Below, one piece after another: positions 39,401 through 48,650 of a DNA stretch of 64,000 bases; positions within the stretch are counted from its first letter, which is position 1; every line of letters starts with the position of its first letter. Where the stretch lies: NCBI RefSeq assembly GCF_004135345.1, contig NZ_CP035495.1, positions 124,001-188,000 of the forward strand, given 5' to 3'. The notes beneath the pieces are model-generated. The model worked only from the letters and a program-made list of their open reading frames with translations, ran no database searches and had not been told where the DNA came from. The position numbers and the translations under genes are program-made. The DNA comes from Xylanimonas allomyrinae (GTDB lineage Bacteria; Actinomycetota; Actinomycetes; Actinomycetales; Cellulomonadaceae).

Positions 39401-39868
39401 GTGCTCCTTCAGCTGACCCCCGCCGAAGCGCTCGGCCTGGCCTCGATGAGCGGCGCCGGACTGCCGTCCTTCGTGACGTCGGTCTCCGCCGATGCCGACA
39501 CCGTCCGCGTCACCGCCGACCTGCGCAGGCTCGGCGAGCTCCCCGGGCCGCTCAAGCTCGCGGCCCGGCTGACGCCCGTCGTGCGCGCCGACGTGCGCGT
39601 GCTGGGCTTCGCGGACGGCCGGGCGACCCTCGAGGTGGAGGCCCATGCCGGCGGGCTGCCGGTCGGCAAGCTGCTCGGGCTGCTCGCCGGCCCGCTCTCG
39701 GCACGGATCGCCGCCCAGGGGCTGCCGGACGACGCGATCGCGATCCGACCCGACGCGAGCGTCGTCGTGGACGTCGAGGCGCTGCTGGCCGCGCGGCTGC
39801 CCGGCCTGACGGTCACCGACGTGCGCGTCGAGGGCGGCGAGGTCGTCGTCCGGGCTGCGGTCGGCTGA
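39401..39868 (+). CDS. hypothetical protein, 155 aa
   Basis: Soluble alpha/beta-looking protein with no signal peptide or membrane segment. It starts MLLQLTPAEALGLASMSGAGLP and shows alternating strands such as DTVRVTADLRRLG, ADVRVLGFADGRATLEVEAHAGG and SVVVDVEALLAARLPGLTVTDVRVEGGEVVVRA. I do not recognise a family. Own leaderless promoter; converges on efeB. Confidence 0.75.
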   Translation: MLLQLTPAEALGLASMSGAGLPSFVTSVSADADTVRVTADLRRLGELPGPLKLAARLTPVVRADVRVLGFADGRATLEVEAHAGGLPVGKLLGLLAGPLSARIAAQGLPDDAIAIRPDASVVVDVEALLAARLPGLTVTDVRVEGGEVVVRAAVG

Positions 39869-39909
39869 CGCGGCGCGGCGGTGCGACGGCGTGCGCAGGG
39901 CCCCGAGCC

Positions 39910-41233
39910 CTACGGGACGCCTTCGAAGAGCCCCTGCCCGACGTACCCCTGGCCGTCCGCGACGCCGGGCGGTACCGCCCACAGGCCTGACCCCGTGTGC
40001 CGCAGATACTCGCTCATGAGGTCGTTCTTGGCGAGCGTGTTCTGCATCGGCACGAACTGGCGTTCCGGGTCGCGCACGAACGCGAGGAAGAACAGGCCCG
40101 CGTCGAGCCGGCCGAGGCCGTCGGAACCGTCGGTGTAGTTGTAGCCGCGGCGCAGCATGCGCGCACCGCCGTTGGCCGTCGGGTGTGCGAGGGCCACGTG
40201 CGAGGCCGGGTCGATGAGCGGGGTGCCCTCGCGCCCCGCACGCGCGAAGTCGGGCTCGGTCGTCTCCTGGCCGCCCGACAGGGGAGCGCCCGTGCCCTTG
40301 GTGCGTCCGACGACGGTCTCCTGCTCGCGCAGCGAGCTGCGGTCCCACGTCTCGATGGTCATGCGGATGCGCCGCGCCACCAGGTAGGTGCCGCCCGCGA
40401 GCCAGCCGGCCGCCGGGTCGTCGCCGGGCGCGACCCAGACGTGCTCGTCGAGGGCCGCGCCGTCCTCCGCGAGGATGTTGGCGGTGCCGTCCTTGAAGCC
40501 GAACAGGTTGCGCGGCGTCGTCTGCGCCGACGAGGTGCGCGCGGTGCGCCCGTAGCCGAGCTGGCTCCAGCGCACCTGGGCCGTGCCGAACGCGAGGCGC
40601 GCCAGGTTGCGCACGGCGTGGACCGCGACCTGCGGGTCGTCGGCGCACGCCTGCACGGCGAGGTCGCCGCCGCAGCGCGCGTCCTCCAGCACGTCCCCGG
40701 GAAGTGCGGCAGGTCCGCGAGCAGCGCGGGACGGCGTGCGGCGAGGCCGAAGCGGTCGCGGCCGTCGGCGTCGGCGAACAGCGACGGCCCGAACCCGAAC
40801 GTGATCGTCAGGTTGCCGGGCGTGAGCTCCAGCGCCTCGCCCGTGTCGTCGGGCGGGGCCTCGTACGGGCCGCCCACCGGGCCGAGCTCGCCTGCGGGCA
40901 GGCCGCGCGTCATGCGCTCGGCCGCGAGCGTCCAGCGGCGCAGCAGGTCGACGACGTCGTCGCGCGACGACGTCGTGAGGTCGAACGTGGCGAAGTGCAG
41001 CCGGTCCTGGGCGGTGGTGGTGATGCCGGCCTGGTGGGCTCCGTGGAACGGCACGACGTGGTCCGGCGCGGCGGAGGCGGCGGGCGCGGTCGCGCGGCCG
41101 GTGCCGAACCCGCCCGCGAACCCTGCCGCGAGCGCGGCGAGACCCGCCCCGCCCGCGCCCAGCAGGGCGCGGCGGGACGGGCCGCGGGGGTCTCGGCGGG
41201 TGCGCCCGCCGAGACGGGGTCGTGCTCGGTCAC
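39910..41233 (-). CDS. efeB: Dyp-type haem peroxidase EfeB, Tat-exported, two frameshifts
   Basis: About 441 residues after correction. A Tat signal appears only after repair: PSRRALLGAGGAGLAALAAG. The mature part has the Dyp segments FHGAHQAGI, NLTITFGFGPSLF, the GXXDG motif in LFGFKDGTANI and the haem region LAHPTANGGARMLRRGYNY. Breaks are at G5 41186-41190 and C4 40695-40698. EfeB acts outside the membrane with EfeO and EfeU in ferrous or haem iron uptake. GTG start overlaps the efeO stop (GTGA). Confidence 0.92.
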
Positions 41234-42447
41234 AGCACCACCGAGGCCGTCAGACGGCTCAGCGGTTCGCTCAGCGCGTCGACGGCTGCCGCGAGCTCCT
41301 TGACCTGGGTCTCGCTCAGGTCGGTGTAGGCGACGAACCCGTCGCCCTGCGTGTACCCGTCGAGCAGGGTCTGCAGCTCGCCGAAGCGCGTGTCGAGCTG
41401 GGTGGCCAGGTCGGCGTCCTTGGCGGTGACGACGTCGCGCAGGTCCTCGAACGCGACGCGGGCGCCGTCGACGTTGGCCTGGAAGTCCCACAGGTCGGTG
41501 TGCGACCAGATCTCCTCCTCGCCGGTGACCTTGCCGGTGGCGACCTCGTCGAGCAGGCCCTTGGCGCCGTTGCCGATCGCGGCGGCGTCGATGGCGTCGG
41601 GGAAGTCGGCGGCGTGGACGCGTGCGTCGAGCTCCTGGGTGTCGGCGAGGAGCTGGTCGGCGTACTGGGCGCGCTGCTCGGCGCTCAGCGGCGTGTAGGC
41701 GGTGCCGCCGTTGGCCTCGGGGGCGGGCTGCCACAGGTCCTTCTCCAGCAGGTGCCAGCCGGTCCACTCCTGGCCGTCCTCGAGGTCGGCCTCGCGCAGG
41801 TCCATGCGCGGGTCGAGGTCGCCGAACGACTCGGCGACGGGCTCGATGCGCTCCCAGTGGACGCGGGTGGGGGCGTACAGGTCGCGGGCGGTGTCGTCGT
41901 CGCCCGCCTTGTAGGCGGCGACGAACTCCTGCGTGCCGGCCAGGAGCTGCTCGGTCTGGTCCTTGACGTAGGCGACGTACGACGTCGTCGCGGCGGCGAT
42001 CTGGTCGGCGACCGCGCCCGTCGGCGCGACGTCGGCGCCCGAGTCGGTCACCGTGAAGGCCGCGCGGATGCCGTCGCCCACCATGCCGGGCTTGCAGGCC
42101 GTCTGGTAGGTGCCGGGCTTGGCCGTGAGGACGAGGTCGCGTGACAGGCCGGGGCCGATGTTCTCGACCTCGCTGATGATCCGCAGGCCGTCCTCGGCGA
42201 GCAGGTAGAACTCGGTGACGTCGTCGCCGTCGTTGGTGACGTTGAAGACGACGTTGCCCGACGGCGCCTCGTCGGTCGACAGCGTGCACGCGTCGGCGGT
42301 GCTGCTCACCGTGACGGTCGCGGGTCCGTCGCCGTCGCCGGGCGCGGCGGCCGGGTCGTTGGGCGTGCACGCGCCGGTGGCGAGCGCGGCGGCGGCGAGC
42401 GCGGCGAGCGGGAGCGATCGGGTCAGGGGCCGGGGTGTGCGGGACAC
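41230..42447 (-). CDS. efeO: iron-uptake lipoprotein EfeO (cupredoxin-like plus M75 domain)
   Basis: 405 residues. Lipobox LATGAC places the lipidated Cys at 27. An N-terminal cupredoxin-like domain (about 40-135, TVSSTADACTLSTDEAPSG ... YQTACKPGMVG) precedes the M75/imelysin-like domain with the HxxE metal motif in VHWERIEPVAESFGDLDP. Periplasm-side iron-binding partner of EfeU and EfeB. Intact. Confidence 0.93.
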   Translation of the reverse strand: MSRTPRPLTRSLPLAALAAAALATGACTPNDPAAAPGDGDGPATVTVSSTADACTLSTDEAPSGNVVFNVTNDGDDVTEFYLLAEDGLRIISEVENIGPGLSRDLVLTAKPGTYQTACKPGMVGDGIRAAFTVTDSGADVAPTGAVADQIAAATTSYVAYVKDQTEQLLAGTQEFVAAYKAGDDDTARDLYAPTRVHWERIEPVAESFGDLDPRMDLREADLEDGQEWTGWHLLEKDLWQPAPEANGGTAYTPLSAEQRAQYADQLLADTQELDARVHAADFPDAIDAAAIGNGAKGLLDEVATGKVTGEEEIWSHTDLWDFQANVDGARVAFEDLRDVVTAKDADLATQLDTRFGELQTLLDGYTQGDGFVAYTDLSETQVKELAAAVDALSEPLSRLTASVVL

Positions 42448-42502
42448 GGGGTTCCTTCGGGTCGGGGCGTGGTGCGTCGGGGCGTGGTGCGTCGGGATGA
42501 GG

Positions 42503-43360
42503 TCAGGCGGAGACGGTCTGCTGCGCGGCCGGCGTCGTCGCCGGGGCGGGGTGCCGGGGCCGGCCGAACGCCGTCCGCACGAACACCACGAGCGTCGGCA
42601 CGGCGAACGCGACCCAGGCGACGGCCTCCAGCCACGTGGTGGCGGGGGAGAAGTTGAAGACGCCCTTGAGCAGCGTGCCGTACCACGACGACGGCGGGAC
42701 CTGCGCGGACACGTCGAACGCGAGGGCGTTGAGCCCCGGCAGGATGCCCGCCTCCTGCAGGTCGTGGACGCCGTAGGCGAGCACTCCGGCGGCGATGACG
42801 ATGAGCAGCACGCCCGTCCAGGAGAAGAACGTGCGCAGGTTGAGCCGCACGGCCCCGCGGTAGACGAGCCAGCCGAGCACGACTGCGACGGCGAGCCCCA
42901 GCACGGCGCCCAGCAGCGGTCGCGTCGAGGCGCCCGTGGCCTGTGCGCCGGCCCAGAGGAACAACGCGGTCTCCAGGCCTTCGCGGCCGACGGCGAGCAG
43001 CGCCATGACGGCGACGGCCCAGCGCCCGGCGTCGACGGCGTCGTCGAGCTTGTGGTGCAGGTTGGCCTTGAGGAACCGGGCGGTCTTGCCCATCCAGAAG
43101 ATCATCCACGTGATGAGCCCGACGGCGACGATCGACAGGGAACCGCCGATGGCCTCCTGCGCCTCGAACGTCAGGCCCTGGGGGCCGAACGTGAGCAGCG
43201 CGCCGAAGCCGAGCGAGACCAGGACGGCGGCGCCGATGCCGAACCAGAGCTGGGGGAGGCGCTCGCGCCGGTCGGACTTGATGAGGTAGGCCACGAGGAT
43301 GCCCACGACGAGCGAGGCCTCCAGGCCTTCGCGCAGTCCGATGAGGAAGTTCGCGAGCAT
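42503..43360 (-). CDS. efeU: ferrous iron permease EfeU (FTR1 family)
   Basis: 285-residue membrane permease with seven predicted helices. The two REXXE iron motifs are REGLE near residue 10 (LIGLREGLEASLVVGILVAY) and near residue 123 (LLAVGREGLETALFLWAGA). First gene of efeUOB; a DtxR/IdeR-like box lies 24-42 bases upstream of its ATG. Confidence 0.95.
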   Translation of the reverse strand: MLANFLIGLREGLEASLVVGILVAYLIKSDRRERLPQLWFGIGAAVLVSLGFGALLTFGPQGLTFEAQEAIGGSLSIVAVGLITWMIFWMGKTARFLKANLHHKLDDAVDAGRWAVAVMALLAVGREGLETALFLWAGAQATGASTRPLLGAVLGLAVAVVLGWLVYRGAVRLNLRTFFSWTGVLLIVIAAGVLAYGVHDLQEAGILPGLNALAFDVSAQVPPSSWYGTLLKGVFNFSPATTWLEAVAWVAFAVPTLVVFVRTAFGRPRHPAPATTPAAQQTVSA

Positions 43361-43383
43361 GACACTCCAGTACGTCCGGCGGG

Positions 43384-43402
43384 TGAGGGAAGCCTTACCT
43401 TG
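43384..43402. promoter_or_regulatory. DtxR/IdeR-like iron box upstream of efeU
   Basis: On the minus strand CAAGGTAAGGCTTCCCTCA matches 13 of 19 positions of the DtxR/IdeR consensus TTAGGTTAGGCTAACCTAA, with both half-site cores AGGT and CCT. It lies just downstream of the predicted -10 box, ideal for iron-dependent repression. Confidence 0.7.
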
Positions 43403-43414
43403 GCGCCGGATCGC

Positions 43415-43444
43415 ACAGTACCGGGCGACATCGGATTTTCACAA
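43415..43444 (-). promoter_or_regulatory. efeUOB promoter
   Basis: Minus strand: -35-like TTGTGA (43439-43444), 18-base spacer, -10 TACTGT (43415-43420). The iron box begins 12 bases downstream of the -10. Confidence 0.5.
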
Positions 43445-43457
43445 CGCCGCCGTGGCG

Positions 43458-43979
43458 TTATTCTCCGGCCGCGACCCGCCACAACGCCGGCAGCGCCGCC
43501 TCGAACGCGGGCAGCAGCCGCAGCGAACCGAGCTCGCCGACCCCCACCCAGCGCACCTCCAGGCTCTCCGGATCGTTCGCCGACGGGACGACGTCGGCGC
43601 CGTCGGCGACCTCGCCCACCACCGTCGTGTACTGCCACACGCCGTGGTCGAGCACGTGCGTGCCCACCACGCGCACGTGCGCCGGGTCGATGCCGGCCTC
43701 CTCGCGCGACTCGCGCAGCGCACCCGCCACGGCGCTCTCGCCCGTGTCGAGCGCCCCGCCCGGCACGCCCCACGTGCCGCCGTGATGCGACCACAGCGCC
43801 CGGTGCTGCAGCACGACGTCGCTCACCACGCCCTCGGGCGAGCGGCGCACCAGCATCAGGCCCGCGGCGCCGAACAGGCCCCAGTGGCGGTGGGCGGCGT
43901 CGTCGCCGCCCGGGAAGGTGCACGCGACCCAGCCGTCACCACCGTGACGGTGGACCGCGCCGCGGCCGGGGATGAGCAT
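43458..43979 (-). CDS. Nudix hydrolase
   Basis: 173-residue NUDIX protein. The Nudix box reads GALDTGESAVAGALRESREE followed by AGI, with the metal-binding REXXEE core intact. Nearby HRALWSHHGGTWGVPGG is typical of house-cleaning ADP-sugar or nucleotide hydrolases; the substrate cannot be told. Leaderless start, divergent from the MFS gene. Confidence 0.9.
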   Translation of the reverse strand: MLIPGRGAVHRHGGDGWVACTFPGGDDAAHRHWGLFGAAGLMLVRRSPEGVVSDVVLQHRALWSHHGGTWGVPGGALDTGESAVAGALRESREEAGIDPAHVRVVGTHVLDHGVWQYTTVVGEVADGADVVPSANDPESLEVRWVGVGELGSLRLLPAFEAALPALWRVAAGE

Positions 43980-43985
43980 GCCGCC

Positions 43986-43991
43986 AGGCTA
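43986..43991 (-). promoter_or_regulatory. -10 element of the Nudix gene (leaderless)
   Basis: TAGCCT on the minus strand ends 6 bases before the ATG at 43979. Confidence 0.6.
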
Positions 43992-44049
43992 CGCGGCACG
44001 ATGGTGCGGTGACCGATGATCCTGCGGCCCGCCCGGCGTCTGGCACCAC

Positions 44050-45426
44050 ATGACGACCGACCCGACCGCCCCGCCCGCATGGAAGCGCGACGTCACCGTC
44101 TTCCTGACCGGGCAGACCGTCTCGCTGCTCGGCTCGATGCTCGTGCAGTACGCCGTGATGTGGCACCTGACGCTCACCACGCGCTCGGGCACGGTGATGA
44201 TGTGGTCGATCGTCTTCGGCATGCTGCCGCAGGCCTTCGTCTCGGTGTTCGGCGGGGTCTGGGCCGACCGGCACAACCGCAAGCTCCTCATCATGGGGTC
44301 GGACACGTGCATCGCCCTGGTCACGCTCGGCCTCGCGCTGCTCATGACCTCCGGGGTCGAGGACCTGTGGGTCATCTACGCGGCGCTCGCCGTGCGATCG
44401 GCGTTCGCGGGAATCCAGACCCCCGCGGTCAGCGCGCTCGTGCCGCAGATCGTGCCGCAGCCCCAGCTCCTGCGGATCAACGGCCTCAACCAGTCCATCC
44501 AGTCCGGGATGATGCTGCTCGCACCCGTCCTGGCCGCCGCCCTCTACGCGAGCTTCGACCTGGTGGCCGTGTTCTTCGTCGACGTCGCCACGGCGCTCGT
44601 CGGCGTCGGGCTGCTGCTCCTGGTGCCCGTGCCCACCCTGGCCCGCCCCACCGGCGACGGCGGTGCGCCCCCGAGCTACGTCGGCGACCTCGCCGCGGGC
44701 GTGCGCTACATCGCCGGGCACGGGACCGTGCGCTGGCTCATGGTGCTGTTCGGCGTGACCCTCGTGCTCGTCGGGGCGCCGTCGTACCTCACGCCGCTCA
44801 TGGTCGCCCGGACGTTCGGCGACGAGGTGTGGAAGCTCACGGCCAACGAGATCTTCTGGTCGGTGGGGATGATGGGCGGCGGCGTCGCCATGGCCGTGCT
44901 CGGGCCGCGGGTGCGACGGCGCATGGTGCTCGTGGTCGCGTCGGTGCTGGTGGCGGGGGTCCTCACGGCCGGCCTGGGCCTGTCGGGCAACATGTGGGTG
45001 TTCTTCACGCTCGGCCTCGGCATCGGGGTCGCCTTCTCGACCATGTCGGCCCCCAGCATGACGATCCTCCAGGAGACCGTGGAGCCCGAGATGCAGGGGC
45101 GCGTCTTCGGGTTCGTCGGCATCGTCATGACGGTCGCGATGCCTGCCAGCATGGTCGTGTTCGGGCCCCTGGCCGACCGGTTCAGCGTCCAGTCGCTGCT
45201 CGTCGTCGCCGGGGTGCTGCTCGTGGCGTTCGTCGCCGGGCTGCTCGCGGTGCCGACGGCGCGGCGCTCCCTCGGTCAGGTCGCACGGGCGCCCGACGTC
45301 GCGCCGGACGTCGCGCCCGACGGAGCGCCTGACGGAGCGCCCGACGGAGCGCCCGAAGGAGCGCCGGCGGCCGTTGCGCACGACCATCCGCCCGGGGAAG
45401 AGGACAATCGGCGTACCGGCCCGTGA
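44050..45426 (+). CDS. MFS transporter (MFS_3/enterobactin-exporter type)
   Basis: 458-residue major facilitator with 12 predicted helices; VFLTGQTVSLLGSMLVQYAVMWHL opens helix 1, and the loop-2 motif is WADRHNRKLLIMGSD. GRVFGFVGIVMTVAMPASMVVFGPLADRF is the matching second-half motif. Relatives export macrolides or siderophores; the cargo is unknown. The cytoplasmic tail has six 12-bp repeats coding APDV/APDG units. Confidence 0.88.
   Translation: MTTDPTAPPAWKRDVTVFLTGQTVSLLGSMLVQYAVMWHLTLTTRSGTVMMWSIVFGMLPQAFVSVFGGVWADRHNRKLLIMGSDTCIALVTLGLALLMTSGVEDLWVIYAALAVRSAFAGIQTPAVSALVPQIVPQPQLLRINGLNQSIQSGMMLLAPVLAAALYASFDLVAVFFVDVATALVGVGLLLLVPVPTLARPTGDGGAPPSYVGDLAAGVRYIAGHGTVRWLMVLFGVTLVLVGAPSYLTPLMVARTFGDEVWKLTANEIFWSVGMMGGGVAMAVLGPRVRRRMVLVVASVLVAGVLTAGLGLSGNMWVFFTLGLGIGVAFSTMSAPSMTILQETVEPEMQGRVFGFVGIVMTVAMPASMVVFGPLADRFSVQSLLVVAGVLLVAFVAGLLAVPTARRSLGQVARAPDVAPDVAPDGAPDGAPDGAPEGAPAAVAHDHPPGEEDNRRTGP
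45289..45360. repeat. 12-bp tandem repeat, six units, in the MFS gene tail
   Basis: GCGCCCGACGTC/GCGCCCGACGGA units code APDV or APDG. In-frame, so unit number can vary without loss of frame. Confidence 0.85.
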
Positions 45427-45511
45427 CCCGTCAGGGCCGGTGCGGGCTGCGACGACGCGGGAGGTACCCGCGCCTGTCCCGGCACGGACCAGCAGCCGGA
45501 GGAGGGCCAGG

Positions 45512-46000
45512 ATGTCCAGCACCATCGACGCTCAGGTGCGAGCCGTCCCGGCGGTGCACGTCGCCTCGCTGACCCGCACCGCGCCCGGCTACACGGGCGA
45601 GGAGATCGGGCCGGTCGTCGAGCCGATGTTCACCGAGGCCGCCCGGCTGCTCGAGGTCGCCGGCGTCGCCGTCGCCGGGCCGCCCCTGGCGCAGTACGAC
45701 CCCACCGAACCCGGCGAGGCACCGGCCAGGGGCGTGCTCGTCACCGTGGCGTTCCCCGTGGCCGACACGACGACGGCCGTCCCCGGCCTCGACGTGCAGA
45801 CGCTGCCCGCGATCGACCGCGCCGCGGTCACGGTCTACCGGGGCGGGATGGACGGCGTCGGCGAGGCGTGGATGGCGTTCATGGCCTGGCTCGAGGCCGA
45901 GGGCCACACGCCCACGCCGACGGCCCGCGAGGTCTACGTCCTGCCCCCGCAGACCCCCGAGGACGCCTGGACCACCGAGCTCGTCCAGCCCCTCGCCTGA
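45512..46000 (+). CDS. GyrI-like small-molecule-binding domain protein
   Basis: 162-residue single-domain protein similar to the effector-binding half of AraC-type regulators (GyrI/SOUL-like fold): VRAVPAVHVASLTRTAPGYTGEEIGP, PLAQYDP and VTVYRGGMDGVGEAWMAFMAWLEAEGHTPT are the typical segments. No DNA-binding domain. ATG preceded by GGAGGAGGG. Eighty-five bases after the MFS gene; it may sense or bind the same compound. Confidence 0.78.
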   Translation: MSSTIDAQVRAVPAVHVASLTRTAPGYTGEEIGPVVEPMFTEAARLLEVAGVAVAGPPLAQYDPTEPGEAPARGVLVTVAFPVADTTTAVPGLDVQTLPAIDRAAVTVYRGGMDGVGEAWMAFMAWLEAEGHTPTPTAREVYVLPPQTPEDAWTTELVQPLA

Positions 46001-46035
46001 CCGCGGCCCGCCACGAGCGCGGCGCCTCGCACCGG

Positions 46036-47826
46036 TCAGACGATCTCGCAGATCGGAGCGCCCGCGGTCACGCCCGCCCCGGTGGACGCCTGGAGAGACG
46101 TGACCGTGCCCGCGCGGTGGGCCAGGAGCGGTTGCTCCATCTTCATCGCCTCCAGGACCACGATCAGGTCGCCCTCGGCCACCTGGACGCCCTCCTCGAC
46201 GGCGACCTTGACGATCGTGCCCTGCATCGGCGAGGTCAGGGTGTTGCCCGTCGCGCCCGACCGGGCCGCACCGTTGCGCCGCGCCGGCGGTCTGCGGGCG
46301 GCGGCCCCGCGCGAGTTGGCCGTCCGCGCCCGGCCCGCCGCGACTCCCAGGCCCGCCGGCAGCACGACCTCCAGCCTGCGCCCACCCACCTCGACGACGA
46401 CACGCTCCGCCTGCGGCTGCAGCTCCTCGGCCTCGGGCTCCGGTGCAGGAGACGGGGCCAGCGTCGCCAGCACGTCCGCGAAGTCGGTCTCGATCCAGCG
46501 CGTGTGCACGCGGAACGCCTCGCCGTCCGTGGGGACGAAGTCCTCGGCGTCGAGCACGGCGCGGTGGAACGGCACGACGGTGGGGATGCCCTCGACCTCG
46601 AGCTCGCGCAGCGCGCGGCGGGCGCGCTGGACGGCCTGCGCGCGCGTGGCCCCCGTGACGATGACCTTGGCGATCATCGAGTCGAAGCTGCCCGAGACGA
46701 CGTCGCCCTCGACGACGCCGGTGTCCACCCGGACGCCCGGGCCCGACGGCCAGCGCAGCGTCGAGATGCGGCCCGGCGCGGGCAGGAACCCGGCGGCCGG
46801 GTCCTCGCCGTTGATGCGGAACTCGATCGAGTGGCCCCGCACCTCGGTGGTCTCGTAGCCGAGCGCCTCGCCGTCGGCGATGCGCAGCTGCTCGCGCACG
46901 AGGTCGACGCCCGTGACCTCCTCGGTCACCGGGTGCTCGACCTGGAGCCGCGTGTTGACCTCGAGGAACGAGATCGTGCCGTCCTCGCCCACCAGGAACT
47001 CGCACGTCCCGGCGCCGACGTACCCCGCCTCGCGCAGGATCGCCTTCGACGCCCGGTCGAGCTGGGCGGCCTGCGCCGCGCTGAGGAAGGGCGCGGGCGC
47101 CTCCTCGACCAGCTTCTGGTGGCGGCGCTGCAACGAGCAGTCGCGCGTCGAGACGACGACGACGGTGCCGTGGGCGTCCGCGAGGCACTGCGTCTCGACG
47201 TGGCGGGGCCGGTCGAGATAGCGCTCGACGAAGCACTCGCCGCGACCGAACGCGGCGACCGCCTCGCGCACCGCCGAGTCGTACAGCTCGTCGATCTCCT
47301 CGAACGTGCGCGCGACCTTCAGGCCACGCCCGCCGCCGCCGAAGGCCGCCTTGATGGCGACCGGCAGGCCGTGCTCGGCCGCGAAGGCGTGCACCTCGGC
47401 CGCCGAGGCCACCGGGTCGGGCGTGCCGGGCACGAGCGGGGCACCCGCCCGCAGCGCGACGTGACGTGCGCTGACCTTGTCGCCCAGCGTCTCGATCGCG
47501 GCGGGCGGCGGGCCGATCCACACGAGACCGGCGTCGATCACGGCCTGCGCGAAGGCCGCGTTCTCCGACAGGAACCCGTACCCGGGATGCACGGCGTCGG
47601 CGCCCGAGCGCCGGGCGACGTCGAGCAGCTTCTCGGCGTCGAGGTAGGTGTCCTGCGCCCGGGCGCCGCCGAGCGCGAACGCCTCGTCGGCGAGGCGCAC
47701 GTGCAGCGCCTGACGGTCGGGATCGGCGTAGACCGCGACCGATGCGATGCCCGCGTCGGCGCAGGCGCGCGCGACGCGGACGGCGATCTCGCCGCGGTTG
47801 GCGATGAGGACCTTGGTGATGGGCAC
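46036..47826 (-). CDS. acyl-CoA carboxylase alpha subunit (biotin carboxylase + BCCP)
   Basis: 596 residues, intact. Biotin carboxylase: [39 protein letters not shown] loop [52 protein letters not shown] linker rich in Ala/Pro/Arg joins the BCCP domain with the biotinyl-lysine in EAMKMEQ. With pccB and accE in the same region it makes up an actinobacterial acetyl/propionyl-CoA carboxylase (AccA3-like). Confidence 0.95.
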   Translation of the reverse strand: MPITKVLIANRGEIAVRVARACADAGIASVAVYADPDRQALHVRLADEAFALGGARAQDTYLDAEKLLDVARRSGADAVHPGYGFLSENAAFAQAVIDAGLVWIGPPPAAIETLGDKVSARHVALRAGAPLVPGTPDPVASAAEVHAFAAEHGLPVAIKAAFGGGGRGLKVARTFEEIDELYDSAVREAVAAFGRGECFVERYLDRPRHVETQCLADAHGTVVVVSTRDCSLQRRHQKLVEEAPAPFLSAAQAAQLDRASKAILREAGYVGAGTCEFLVGEDGTISFLEVNTRLQVEHPVTEEVTGVDLVREQLRIADGEALGYETTEVRGHSIEFRINGEDPAAGFLPAPGRISTLRWPSGPGVRVDTGVVEGDVVSGSFDSMIAKVIVTGATRAQAVQRARRALRELEVEGIPTVVPFHRAVLDAEDFVPTDGEAFRVHTRWIETDFADVLATLAPSPAPEPEAEELQPQAERVVVEVGGRRLEVVLPAGLGVAAGRARTANSRGAAARRPPARRNGAARSGATGNTLTSPMQGTIVKVAVEEGVQVAEGDLIVVLEAMKMEQPLLAHRAGTVTSLQASTGAGVTAGAPICEIV

Positions 47827-47831
47827 GGCTC

Positions 47832-47837
47832 ACGGTA
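47832..47837 (-). promoter_or_regulatory. -10 element of the carboxylase alpha gene (leaderless)
   Basis: TACCGT on the minus strand ends 5 bases before the GTG at 47826. Confidence 0.5.
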
Positions 47838-47888
47838 GCGCGGGCGTGGGCCTGCAGACCGGCTGCAAACGCGCCAAGCGCCTCGTCA

Positions 47889-47915
47889 GACGTTTGGAGG
47901 GTTCCGCCAAACGTC
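47889..47915. terminator. hairpin between maf and carboxylase alpha genes
   Basis: GACGTTTGG pairs with CCAAACGTC around a 9-base loop, just after maf and before the next -10 box. Unusually AT-containing stem; an operator is an alternative. Confidence 0.5.
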
Positions 47916-47938
47916 GCGGCGACGCCCTGCCGGCGAGG

Positions 47939-48616
47939 TCAGCCGCGCAGCGCGCGGAACGGGACCTCGATCTCGCCCAGCAGCTCGCGCAGCAGCGGCA
48001 GCGACAGGCCGACGACGCCGTGGTGGTCGCCCTCGACCCGCTCGACGTACGGCCCGCCGAGGCCGTCGATCGTGAACGCGCCGGCCACGTGGAGCGGTTC
48101 GCCCGTGGCGACGTAGGCGGCGATCTCGTCGTCGTCGAGGTCTGCGAAGTGCACCGTGGTCGACGACGTCGCGCCGAGCGTGGCGCCGGTGCCGCCCCGC
48201 GCGTCGTCGCGCAGGTCCACGATCCAGTGCCCGGTGTGCAGCACGGCGGCGCGGCCGCGCATGGCCTGCCAGCGCGCTACCGCGTCGTCGGCGTCGGCGG
48301 GCTTGCCGAGGATCTCCCCGTCGAGCTCGAGCATCGAGTCGCAGCCCACGACGACGGCGTCGGCGACCTGGGCGCCGAGCATGTCGGCCGTCGCCTCCTC
48401 GCCCTCGACACGGCGGGCGACGTCCTCGGCCTTGGCCTGCGCGAGCACCAGGACGGCGTCGACGGGGTCGAGGCCGCCGAACCGCTCACGCGCGGCGGCG
48501 AGGACGGCGTCCTCGTCGACCCCGGAGACGACGACGGTGGGGTGCACGCCCGCCGAGCGCAGCGTGCTCAGGCGGGCGGGCGAGGCGGAGGCGAGGACGA
48601 GATGCACGTGCGGCAC
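47939..48616 (-). CDS. maf: Maf-family nucleoside triphosphate pyrophosphatase
   Basis: 225 residues. Conserved segments: VLASASPARLSTLRSAG at the N-terminus, the Maf motif region VVVGCDSMLELDGEILGKP, and the GLGGPYVERVEGDHHGVVGLSLPLL end. The family hydrolyses modified dTTP/UTP-type nucleotides. GTG start, leaderless. Adjacent carboxylase genes recall the mycobacterial birA-accD5-accE5-maf-accA3 cluster. Confidence 0.92.
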   Translation of the reverse strand: MPHVHLVLASASPARLSTLRSAGVHPTVVVSGVDEDAVLAAARERFGGLDPVDAVLVLAQAKAEDVARRVEGEEATADMLGAQVADAVVVGCDSMLELDGEILGKPADADDAVARWQAMRGRAAVLHTGHWIVDLRDDARGGTGATLGATSSTTVHFADLDDDEIAAYVATGEPLHVAGAFTIDGLGGPYVERVEGDHHGVVGLSLPLLRELLGEIEVPFRALRG

Positions 48617-48622
48617 ACGCGA

Positions 48623-48628
48623 ACCCTA
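48623..48628 (-). promoter_or_regulatory. -10 element of maf (leaderless)
   Basis: TAGGGT on the minus strand ends 6 bases before the GTG at 48616. Confidence 0.6.
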
Positions 48629-48650
48629 GCCGCCTCGCACCCCGCACCGC

